Source: Sepiola atlantica
Taxonomy: Eukaryota > Mollusca > Cephalopoda > Sepiida > Sepiolidae
Reading direction: 5' to 3'
Length of the DNA: 64,000 nt
Assembly: GCA_963556195.1 (NCBI GenBank)
Contig: OY744547.1
Coordinates: forward strand, 1,654,701 to 1,718,700
Shown in pieces: positions 40,801 to 53,700 of the stretch (the first letter of the stretch is position 1; every line of letters begins with the position of its first letter). The translations under genes were made by a program, and so were the position numbers. The notes under the pieces were generated by a model. It was not told the DNA's origin. It did no database searches and saw only the letters and a list, made by a program, of their open reading frames with translations.

Positions 40801-41754
40801 TTTAAATTCTTAACAAATTGAAAGATTTGGAAGCTATCCAATAATTTTATGGAAATTAAAACAATATTACCTTAATAGTTATAGTCTCATAACAATTTAG
40901 TTCAATTTAATGACCAAACGATAACATAATTAAATTTAACTTACAAAAAAAAAGGGGGATAATTTTCTATTTGGCAGTTTAAATGCTTTGCAATTTCGAA
41001 ATGTCAAAAAGTAATTCTTTTCTTTTTTTATTTTTGTTCATCTCTTAACAAATGATTAAAATATTTCTGCTGTGTTTTTTTTTTCGTCCAAGACAAAGTG
41101 AAAAAAGTTAAAAAAAAGTGTAATTAGTAAAATGAAATATTTTCAATGGAATTCATTAACATCTTCGTTCACTTTTAAACTGTATTTTGTAAGATTTTTC
41201 TAAAATAATAAATTTTTTATTTCAGTGAAATTGAAAAAACAATTGAAGGAATGGCAAACTTGAGACGAGACAAGTGGATTGCGGAAGGAAAATTAAGACG
41301 GTACGCCATCTTTTTCTTTTTCTACGATACTTCGATTGTGATGATAATTTGACTTGATATGATAATAGAAATCATTGTGCACAAGAACGCATCAAACGTG
41401 CGCGTATAGTACAGAGGATAATGTACAATTGTTTCATTTTACTTCAGTCAAAGTCCTCAGAAATCAAGGGGCCTCTCTATATTCAAATATTCCATTAAAG
41501 TTCTCCTTTAAATCTCAGACATTTTTTCCCTATAATGTTTTTCAAAATTCTTCACTTTTGCATTTTCAAGATATTCCCCTCTAATAATTAATTAATATTC
41601 AATTGTTATTGATCAGACCGTCTGACAATAAGAACGTTATCTTTGAAAAGCCATGGCTTTATGGTCATTTTGTATTTGTATTCCTTGTTTGAACACTTGA
41701 TGAGTTAATAAACTTGTAAACTATGCAAATTGTATCTATTTCATCACTTCATTA

Positions 41755-41794
<40 letters not shown>

Positions 41795-42345
41795 TTCAAA
41801 CTTTTTATTCTAAAACTTATTGCCTGTTAAAATGTTTGTTTTGGAAAAAATTTTATGAAAAAGTATTTTTCTTGAATTTTGTTTCCTGCTTGCAGTGAGA
41901 TTGTCCGAGGCTTGTTGTGAGATTGTCCGAGGCTTGTTGCGAGATTGTCCGAGGCTTGTTGCGAGATCATTCTCGTAGTGTGTTAGATAATTGCTGCTAC
42001 TTCATGGCAAGTCATTTCTAATCTTATCTCTTTCTCTCTGGTTGCAGGCTCAGAATTGTTCAGACCAAAAAGTACAACCGTCCATCTCCTAAAATCTCCC
42101 TTCAAGGGGGCTCGTCCCCTTTGCTGGATGAGGATAGTCATGCGACAAATGTGTCCGGAAGCAAGCAGGGTAGCGATGATGATGATGACAGTGGCAATGA
42201 CAGTGACATCACAACGGTGACAAGTGTTGGTGTCATATCGGAAGGAGAGGCAAGTTATGCTTTGTTTTACCTGCTGTCAAAGCCGAAGATATCTTCCTAG
42301 GCTTCCCTACTTACGTCATTCGAATATCCTCCATTCTATAATAAA

Positions 42346-42383
<38 letters not shown>

Positions 42384-42817
42384 GTCAGGTTTATTTTATA
42401 TTCCAATAACCATGTTTTTCATTTATTTATTTATTTATTTTCATTTTTTCACATTTCCATAAAACAACATTTCTGTGGGATGTATTTTTTACGTTCTGTT
42501 TCTTTTGCCGTGAGCCAAACAATATTTTTATATCAATATCGTCTCAGCAACACTACAAAATCATCAGAAAACTCCACAAAGAATAAAAAGTTCTTGAATT
42601 AACATGTCTTGAAAAAAACTTACACCACACAGTGGGTCATTGTTGGCAAAAACAAAGAAAAAAGCAAGCTCACATGTGGGAAAAACTCGCTAGACGCCAT
42701 TTTGAATTTTTTCAGTTCAGAACTAGCACACCCAAAAGTTGTGCGGACATTTGTAAATTCTATCATTTATTTATAAAAATTCGAATTCACTTGAGGGTAA
42801 TTATTTTACTTGCCTGC

Positions 42818-42850
<33 letters not shown>

Positions 42851-44392
42851 CATATATATATATGTGTGTGTGTGTAAAATGAAGAAAACCAAAACCTATG
42901 TGATTTATGTATTCATCAATGTTTGTCTTTATTGAAAGACTTCTTCAGGATGAAGAAAGCAATGTAGAAAAATTATACAGAATATTAATTTTGATATGTC
43001 AGAAAGTATCCAGACTCTTGGGCATGGTTGTTGACTTGAATAAGCAGAGAATGAAAAACATGTTTTTGGTAGTAGTGTTATCAGCCGTGGCCTGTCTCCT
43101 TCGAAGGACACAAGATGAATGGGATTGATGGCTTGGATTTGTCAGTTTATGACTAATTTAGCTAGGAAGATTGTTGGGGTCAAAATATGTTATAGTCAAG
43201 CATGGCTGCAGTAGGTAGGGGGATGGGGGTGTGAAAGTATGAGTCTGCTGTTTATTCTAAACATGGAGGGGAACAAAGAGGAAAAAGAAAAGAGAAAAGG
43301 GGGAAAGGAGGGGAAGAGAAAATAATAAGAGAGTAGAGAAGTGGAGAAATTTTAGCTGATTTTGAAACGCAGAATGTGATTGAAAATAACATTTTTGGTA
43401 TCTTTCTCTCTTTTCTTATTTCTTTTTTTTTTTTTTTTTTTTTTTTAACTTCATTGATTCAGACGTTAATTGTATGAATATAAATATTCATGCGAACACT
43501 GAAGAATTTTTTCCTCTGTCATTTTTTGATGAAGGATGTTCACTCATATCTCCACTTTTTAGTGGAGTTCAGAGAAAGCGGATTTCAACTTAACTCTCTA
43601 GAGCCTCCCATGGATGTGAATTCTCCTCTTTTTGGTCAAAATCCACCTTTTTTCTTTCTTTTTTGTAAATAAGAAAAATCTGATTTCCGCCAAATCGCTA
43701 GAGCCTTACCTCCTTATTTTTTCGGCGTTATTTGGCTCGATTTTATTTCTCTTACTTGCTTTATCTTTCTCTTTTCCTGTTCTTTCTCTTTTGCTCTCCT
43801 TCTCTATCTTGCCTTCCTTTTCTCTTTTAAAACAGTTCTCTCTGAAAACTGAAAATGTTAATTTTGCCATGAAGGCTAAGGGGAGTTAGATTACTTTTTT
43901 ATTTTTTTTTTGTTTCATCGAAGAATGACTTCCTGTCTCCTTCCCACCACATGCACACTCAATGTTTTTCTCTTAATTTTGACTTTCTTAGTTAAAACTG
44001 ATTGGAGTTGTTTAGAAAAATACTGAAAATAATTGATGCAACTATAAATTAGTTTTAATGTGTTTTTACTACTTATCAGTAGAACCTCATTTTGGTTGTT
44101 TTTTGTGCTGCCCTTTCTTCACACACACACACGGGGGGGGGGACATAGAAGTTTATTCTAGGACTAAATCAGAGTAAAAATATTCATGTCCCTGGTGAGG
44201 TTCAAACTCATAACGTCTGCCTCTAAGTATCGTGGACTAACCGATTCAACTACTGAATCAATTTTCTTTCTCTCTCTCTTTCTTTATCTTTCTCTCTCTT
44301 TCTTTATCTTTCTCTCTCTTTCTTTCTCTCTCTTTCTCTTTCTTTCTCTCTCTTTCTCTTTCTTTCTCTCTTTCTTTCTCTCTCTCTTTCTT

Positions 44393-44423
<31 letters not shown>

Positions 44424-44452
44424 TTCTTTCTCTCTCTTTCTCTCTCTCTCTT

Positions 44453-44515
<63 letters not shown>

Positions 44516-44516
44516 T

Positions 44517-44575
<59 letters not shown>

Positions 44576-44610
44576 TTATCTCTCTCTCTCTTTATCTCTC
44601 TCTCTCTTTA

Positions 44611-44659
<49 letters not shown>

Positions 44660-44671
44660 TTCTCTCTTCTT

Positions 44672-44750
<79 letters not shown>

Positions 44751-47700
44751 TTCTTTCTCTCTCTTTCAGTTTAATATTGATTAAAATCAAAGCAGGTGAC
44801 ATTCTTTTTGTCCCCCTTCCCTCTCTCTTTACTCTCTGTTCCCCTCCCCTCTCTCTTTACTCTCTGTCCCCCTCCCTTCTCTCTTTACTCTCTGTCCCCC
44901 TCCCCTCTATCAGCCGAAGAGAAAAATAGTGAAATGGACGAATAAGACTTCCTTTTCCTCTTTTTCACCGATGAATCTTTTAAGATTTGTCTTCATTTTT
45001 TTCCCAGTGTCTGAGTAGAGTAGAAGTACATCTGAATTATTAGAGGGAAAACTCCTCCCTCTTTTAAAAAGAAAAAGAATATTCTGGAGGGGGGGGGGGG
45101 TATCAATCGAAGTATTTTTTTGTTTTGAAGAAATTTTGCAAAATCTTCAGTCATACCTAAATTTAAAGCTAATTTTTTTTTTTTTTTACTTTTTGAAATT
45201 GTAATTTGAAAACTTTTTATTCGTTTTTTTAATCTTATTTATTTATTTTTTTACTTTTTGAAATTTTTCTTGTGATTTATTTAAATTTTTAGGAGGAAGA
45301 TCCCGCAACTGCAGAAGAATGTGAAAAGAAAATTGAAAGATTACAGCGAGTGAGTTTATTTTTTTCTATTTTTTTCATTGAAAGTAAATTTATTTGTTAC
45401 TATTAATTTATGTAATTTTTTTTGTCATTTGCATATTTTATTATATGCAAATGACAAAAAAAAATTACAATTGTTGTCATACTTTCATCTTTTTGCAATT
45501 GGAAGTTAAGTTTTTATTTTTTGTAAACGTTTTTATCAGAATAATTTTTCAGCAAAATTAGAGTTTAAATTTGCTATGCAATTGTTATTTATTTTTATAA
45601 AAAGGAAAAAACGATTTTATCTTTGACGACGGGTCAAAATCAACTTTAATCTTTGACGACGAGTCAAAATAAAAACTTTTCCAGTTTTAAATAATTTTTT
45701 AATTTTATGATCAGAAAATCAATTCAAGTTTGTAAATTTTATGAATTTCAATAAAATTTCCAAAGATGAATCGATTTTCTTTCAAAGTCAATTTCTGTTT
45801 CCTAATTTCATTTTCTTTGCGTGTAAATTTGCTATTTTTCTTCCATTTTCAGCAACACAGCCAATATCGAGATAAAGTGTTTGAGTCGTCATATAAACTG
45901 CGAGCCGTTTCGTTTGGCCAGGACCGTTACAAGCGAAGGTATTGGTTGCTGCCGTATTGTGGTCGTTTGGTCTTGGAGGGTTTGGAATCTGGAGCATTGG
46001 GCAGCGAAGATGAAGAAGAAGGTACCGATGATGAGGAGGAGGAAGAAGAGGAGGAGGAGGAGGAAGAGAACGGTAACGAGGCAGACGACGATGATGATGA
46101 AGAAGACGAGGGGGGAGAGGAGGAAGAGGAAGAGACGAAATGTCCAACGGAAAGCGAAGATGTCAAAGACGGGATCAAGAAAGAAGTAAAAAGTGAAGTG
46201 GAAGACGAAGAAGCAGAAAATGAAGATGCCATTGTTCACAGTACCCCAGTGAAGCAGGAATCTTCTAAAGAGGAAAATGGTAAAGCGGAACCAATAAAAT
46301 GTAGCGGTCCGAATGACAGTCCGATTCTCAAAGAAGAAAGTCCAACTAATTTATTTCTACAAAAACCGGAGACCACAAAGTTCAGTGACTTAATGCATAT
46401 ATCTAAATCCGAAGGTTCATCATCCCCCAACCCAAAGAATTCTCCTGTAAATAACTCCCATAGCCTTACATCGCAAACACCGTCATTATCGTCATCTGTA
46501 AATACCTCGCCATCTCTAAAGAACTCTTCCAATTCTGAAAACAAAGCTAGCTTTATCAGCATCGACTCCATTCTGAAAAGGGATTACGAACCGACGAGCG
46601 AAGCGTTTCCGTTTTTGCCGTCGATGGCTGCGTACCCGGCCATTCCGCCGCTTTTTACTGACCAGCTACTCAAGGCGACCGAAATAAACGAGCAGAAACC
46701 ATGGTTCAGCATCCTTCCCCGAATGCCGTGTGATGAGACTTCTCTGACTCGGTCGCCCCTTAACATATCACATCGGATGTTGAACAACTCTCCATTCCTC
46801 TTCCATCATCCACTGCCATTCCATGCCTTTCCGGTCCGCAGCCCGACATTTGCAGCATTCCAAATGGGCCAGATCCAGGGGAATCCGGTCGACATGAACC
46901 TCGGACCCTTGGCGGACAATACGAACAATTCAAATTCATTCTTTAAAGTGCCCTCGGTCCCGCAGGAAATCTGCTCTTCTCGCTCTTCCACCCCATCTGC
47001 GTCGTTAAATAACACCCACATCATGAACTCTAGCGGCCTCGCATCGTTGACACCTAACGGATCTGCCAGCATGGATTTAATGATGGATCCTGATCCTGAG
47101 GGATTACTGAAGAGTCTTCAAGGTGAACTCAAACCTATACCTAAAGGTATTTCCGCTATTATTATTATTATTTTTATTATTATTATTATTATTTTTATTA
47201 TTAGTATTTTTATTAGTATTATTATTATTTTTATTATTATTAGTATTATTTTTATTATTATTTTTATTATTATTTTTATTATTATTTTTATTTTTATTAG
47301 TATTATTATTATTTTTATTATTAGTATTATTATTATTATTATTATTATTAGTATTATTTTTATTAGTATTTTTATTATTATTATTTTTATTATTATTATT
47401 ATTATTATTGTTATTTTTATTATTATTGTTATTTTTATTAATATTATTATTATTATTTTTATTATTATTATTTTTATTATTATTATTTTTATTATTATTA
47501 TTATTTTTATTATTATTATTTTTATTTTTATTATTTTTATCTTTATTATTATTTGTATTATTTTTATTTTTTTTATTTTTATTATTATTATTATTTTTAT
47601 TTTTATTTTTATTATTTTTATTTTTATTATTTTTTTATTTTTTATTATTATTATTGAAGTGATGCTGAGTGGTTGCAAATTTAAACATGTGAATGTGAGT

Positions 47701-50700
47701 TAATAAACAAATATATGAGAAAGAATTTGAATAAGGAAACTTAGTATGGTCAAGAATTAATTATTTATTTACTTTTTACAATTGGAAGAAGAGGATTTAC
47801 TAATTAAAGATTCCAGTAGATTGTCTGTTGGTTAGTGAAGTGACCGTGTCGGTTATTGAATGATGCTTAAGTAGATGTACATTTAAATATGTGAACGCGA
47901 GTTAATAAACAAAAATATGTCAAAGAATTTGAATGAGAAAATTTAGTATTGTCAAGAATTAATTATTTATTTACTTTTTACAATTGAAAGAAGAGGATTT
48001 ACTAATTAATTTGGACATTTATGTTCGAGCTTGATGCAGCAACGTCTTTGTAGAATGTCCGTCTCTGTTTGAGGCCAAGGGGAAGTTACTCTGCAGTTGA
48101 ATGCAAGGGAAGTAATTAAGACAAGTTATCTCCCTTTAATGTCTATTTTGAATGTCTCATTTTTCTAGGTAGAAATGCTTCTGCCTAACAATTACTTTTA
48201 TCAGTTTTTTTATTATCATTATTATTATCATTATTATCATTATTATTATTATCATTATTATTATTATTATCATTATTATCATTATCATTATTATTATTAG
48301 TCAGTGAAAGTAATTTATTTTTTAATGGAAATGTTATTTAAAGCAGTTTCTCAGCCATTATTTTGGCTGTGGTCCCCTTGAATCCAACGTGAGTTCTTTA
48401 TGGCCCATTATAAGTTTTTAACATTTTTTTTTTCACTAGTTTATATCCACTCCTTGAACGGTGTTGGTGCAGTACCTGGGTATGTCAGTTTCCATCTTTA
48501 CCTAGCTCCTACCACTTTATAGCTAGTACCGAAAAAAATATCTGAAATTTTGTAAAAAAAAAAAAAAATTTTTTTTTTTAAAAAACGCTACTAAATATCT
48601 GCATGAGAGTAAGTAACTATGATGAATGTATTAACATTTTTTTTTGGGGGGGGGGGGCAAAATCATTAGAAATCATGTTTTTAAGCAAAAATTTGCTGGT
48701 TTTAAGCAAAATGTTTTCAGCAAAATTCGCTGTTCACTCAGTTTTTTTTTAAATTTATGATTATGTACTGTTTTTTAATGTTATATCAATTTCGTTAAAT
48801 TTCTAAAACACGTATCCAGTCAAAAAAAAATCCTTATGAAAGATTTGAACTCTGGTTTTGCTATTGTGAAAACTACTGCCTTAGTAATGTGTACTCTGCC
48901 TATTCCTTTTTTGTCAACCAATCGCGTGTTTCTATTTGCATAAGTTTTTAATAGTATATAGATGGAAATGTCATTTAGAGCAGTGTTTCTCAACCTTATG
49001 GCTGTGGCCCCCCTTTAAGTCAATGCAATTTCTTTATGGCCCACTTCATGTCAACTCTAGTTCTTATACGCCCCATCCCCCTGTGACGTTACGTAAGGAA
49101 TTCTTTTGACCCCCCCAACAGATTGCCAGTCTTCGTTTCGTTGAACGAAATCTTGTTAACATGTTTCGTCTTCCTAGTTGTTGTAATGGTGATCGTGGCA
49201 GTATGAGTCATCGTAGCCATCGCAGTGGTGCTCATCTTTTTTTTTCCCCTCATTCTTTTCATTGTAGACAGCTGTAATAATTGAAGCAATTACAAAAAAA
49301 CAACAACTTCATTATTTTCTCTGGGCGTTTCATATTCTTTTGCTAATTTCTTATTTTATTTCTATAAATACACGAATCTGTGCATAATTTCGATTATTCA
49401 GACTACTGTTGTCATCTTGAGTGTTTATCCTCACAATATTTCGGCCGCTGTAACCTCCGACCTTCAGGTGTATCTTTTCGAACTCTGGAATATTTCTGTT
49501 GAACTCGGTAATCTGGACCCATGGTACAGTGGATCTAGTACTAAGTAAAATTCAGTTCTAAGTGATAGTCATCTGAAGGTTGAAGGTTCAATCCTCGGTG
49601 CGGGCGATACAAAGAATTGTGAATTACTGAAGACTTCTCCAAGTCATGGCTTACGGAACGAGAGCATGCTACCCCCGTGGATTAAATAAAGGGTTCCGTT
49701 CGAAATTCCGTCCAGATTTCAGAGTTCGACAGAAATATTCCCAAATTCAAAAAAATACACCTGAAGAAGGCCGGAAGTTACATCGGCCGAAGCGTTGTGA
49801 TGATAACACTCAAGATGAGAACAGTAGTCCGAATAATTCAAATTATACAAATTATGAATCCTCATCTCAAAAATTCAGAAACATTAGTTAGTATCACGTA
49901 GCAAGTTCATCTCACTCGCTTACATAGTATTAATCTCTATCTGGACGTCCCTCATAGTGATGGGCGGAGGAACCCGAAAAAGACGTCTGTGTGATTCGAC
50001 ATCTAACGGCTATGAGAAAGTTTTTATTGACTACTTCCTGTTATGACGTCATTTCCTCACACATCAACTTATCTTTTTAATGGAAAATTTTTCTTTACTT
50101 AATGAACTTCATGTTGAAAATTCCGTTTCTAACGCCCGCCTTCTAAATATTACTACTCCTCCTCGTCCATCATTTAACGTAATATGCTTAGGGAAGTGAT
50201 TTGGATAATACTATGGCATCAAAACACTAACTCCAGTCGGAAATCAAAGAATATTATTATTTGGATAAATTTTTTATTTTTGCTGTTGGAGTCACTACTT
50301 ATCGAGGCTAGGAGCCACTCGAGGATAAGGGTTAATGAGACAGAAAAGATGGCCAGCCAAAGATGAGGAACACCATGGGAGTACTAACATTGATCAATTG
50401 TATGAACCACATTTAATTAATTAATCTTTTTCAGCAATGCGAACAGGATGGTGGCACCTTGCAGATATCGAACACCTAAAAGGCGTGCTAAAGTGCCTTC
50501 ATCCTCGAGGAATACGTGAGAGGAACCTTCAGAAGTCTTTGCAGAAATATTTTGACCTTGTATGTCAGGCCTGCACCAAAGATGTCAAAGATGGTAAGTC
50601 AAAATTCGATCTGTTTTTTTAATTTTTAATTTTTATTTTTTTTATTGAAGCGCGCTAAAACAACCGTTTGACATTCATTCCCCGGAACATAAGTTTTGCA

Positions 50701-53700
50701 CCACTTTTATGTCCCCTTACGAACATTAAAATCAAGATATAATGATACTAAACCTTATGTCTAGAATCCTTATTCCAATTTTGGTCAAAATTCATTGCAT
50801 GATTTTCGTTCTGGAAAATGTTTCAAATTTAAGGCTTAAACTTAAGGGATCTTAAGAAGAAATTATAATTCAGGGAATATTTGCTACAAATAAAACTTCA
50901 ATCTATGCCTATCTTTTATGAAGCTGCACTTTCAGAGAAAGGTACTCGCCCTTGGAAGTCTAAAAAGCAATCGCACACACGTCAAACAGATTTTATAGAT
51001 AATAGAAATATAATTGTATCGGGTGACCCATCCACAGAATTGTTAATTTGCCTGACTTGTCCACCAAATTTCAGTCACTAATGTCCAACAGTCTTCGTGT
51101 TATCACTTTTCAATGATATAGGAGATGAACACTTTAGTGATCGTCTCATCAGTAGGAAGTGTGATCCTGAATGGGCTTCACACTCACCGGACCATAACCC
51201 CCCAGATTTTTATCTGTGGGGTCATCTTAAAGATAATATCTATCTAAACAATCCCCAGAAATCCAAAACAGAAGAGAGGCATCATCACACCCTAAATCAG
51301 AGGGGAGTGCCAAAATAGAAGTGTGTCAGTTATTAACAATTTTTCACGTCGCATCCAGGTGGGCTTATCATTGATTGGTGATAAAAAGAAAGACTGTTGG
51401 ATATTCATGACTGAAACTTGGTGGATAAGTCATAGATGACAGTTTATTTGTACTAAATATGGTTGGATTGCAGAAAGGATTGTGGCATTTTTGGGGTCCC
51501 CCTATATTAGTTATAACGCATATGTCCTTCCTGTAGTCTTAGGGGTAGGGTTAGCTATGCCGTTCCTGTAGTTTTATACGGACTTGAATGTGTCACCTGG
51601 ACTGTAAAATTACGTCAGAAAGTAAAAAATTTCCAAATCCACATCGTGCGTTTCATTACTGATCATAAACTATCGGATCACATCAGTATCGCAGAGTTGC
51701 GAAAACTCCCTGGAATCCCATCAATGGTTCATCTGCTTTAAGGCATTTTTATCGTTTTTTTATCTTTCTGGGAAATTTAATTGTCAAGATTAAGCAAGAG
51801 GTATTCTCAGTTTTGGGGATTTATTTATTTAATTAAAAAAAATTTTTATCTAATTTTAAAGAATTTTATTTATTCATTTTTTATTTATTCATTTTTTATT
51901 TATTCATTTTTTATTTATTTTAATTTTTAAATTTATTTATTTTATTTTTTTTTAAATTTATTTATTTATTTTAATTAAAAAAAAATTTTTTTTAATTTAT
52001 TTTTTTAATAAATTTTTTTTTTTTTTTTTTAGATTTTATTTAGTTTAATTTATTTTTTAATTTATTTTTTAATTTATTTTTTATTTAGATTTTAATTATT
52101 TTTTAATTTATTTTTTTCTTTAGTTTTATTTATTTAGTTTTTATTTATTTTTGTAGTTTTTTAGTTCTTTTGATTTTTTTTTTTAATTTATATATTTTTT
52201 AAAATCATATTTAAAAAAAATTTTTTTTATTTTTTTATTTATTAAAATTTATTTAATTTTAAAACTTTATTTCTTTTTCAGAATTTAAATTAAAAGAAAG
52301 AGATGATTTTCGCTTTGTGTCAACAACTGGAGCCCCGCCAACAGATAATGATTCCAATCTGATGTCAGCGGTGGCCCATCAGGTCGAGAATGAAGTCTTA
52401 GAAGATATCATGAAGCTTGAGGAACGAGTCTATTCTGCAAGTTTGCAGGTTAAAATACGCAATCAAGATCGCGATCGGCATGATGACCAAGCGTCTACCA
52501 AGGTAAGAACCAGCAGGAGCAACGTCCAAGACACGAAACTGGAATTTGTAAATCGTCCCATTTAGAATGCACATAAAAGTTCTTTAAATAAAACGAATAT
52601 CGCTTTTATTTATTTAAAAATTGTAGCAATTTATGTTTATGAATTTTTGAGATGAGGATTGATAATTTGTATAATTTGGATTATTCGGACTAATGTTCTC
52701 ATCTTGAGTGCTATTCTCATAATGTTTCGGCTGATATAACCTCTGGCCTTCTTAAGGTGTATCTTGTCGAACTCGGGGAATCTGTACGGAATTTCGATTG
52801 GAACCCTTTATTTAATCCAAGGGGGTAGTAACAGTGCAGCTGAGGAGAGGAGAAACACCCGATGGAGGGAGAAGCGATCACGCAGGGCACAAAAGACAAG
52901 AGTCGCCCCATCACATGCTCACTGTTAAAAAAACCAGAAAGATGAGAAAAAAAGAAAAAAAACAAAACTACACAGCTTGTTGCAGCCCTGGGTACGATTC
53001 TGACCAAGACCACGACGCGCATCCCCCATGATCTCCCGAGATCGATGGAGACAACAACAAGATGTGTGAGTAGCATACGCTCGTCCCGTCAGCCATGACC
53101 TGGTAAAAGTCTTTAAGTAATTCGCAATTGTATTCTTCGTATCGCCTGCACTGAGGATTGAACCTTCAACCTCCAGAACTGAATTTTCCTTAGTACTTTA
53201 TCTGTTACGATTGAATTCTTTTTAAAAACAAAAAATATTTTGTCTTCGTAAAAATAATTGTCTGTTAAATATTCTTCAAATAAATAAAACGTATGTCATT
53301 TTTTTTTTTTGTAAATTTTATTTTTCAAGACTTGTCGCGTTTTAGTCGACGAGACGACATGATTTGATTTTGGAACAATTAATTTTAAAATCGGTAAAGT
53401 CGGAATGTTTTATCGTAGCAACGCCTGATTATTCACCAATCACCAACTAACCGGATGATATCATCCCTTAGAAAAGGTGTGATGACGATGCGGGGAGACT
53501 AAGGGATAAGCGGCCACGACTCGAATGCGCTCCGCTGCAAGGAAACAGTGGCTGCATGCGGGAGCAGACCTAGAACTGTCTTAATTCTCAGCGAGGGTCG
53601 TTATTATGCAAAATAGGTGCTTTTGGCAGTTCAAAATTGTTGAATAAAAGGAGTGAGATATTTGCTCAAGGGGAAGATCCTTTTTGGACGCCAAGTTGTT

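Noticed and set aside
44186..44929. Ser/Leu/Phe-rich frame
   Set aside because: Produced by the CT array.
47123..47703. Extension of exon 13 through the ATT array
   Set aside because: Exon 14 continues the conserved PIPK...GWW junction only if the donor at 47147 is used.
49513..49600. Functional tRNA gene
   Set aside because: Only the A and B boxes are recognisable; cloverleaf pairing is poor and it heads a SINE.
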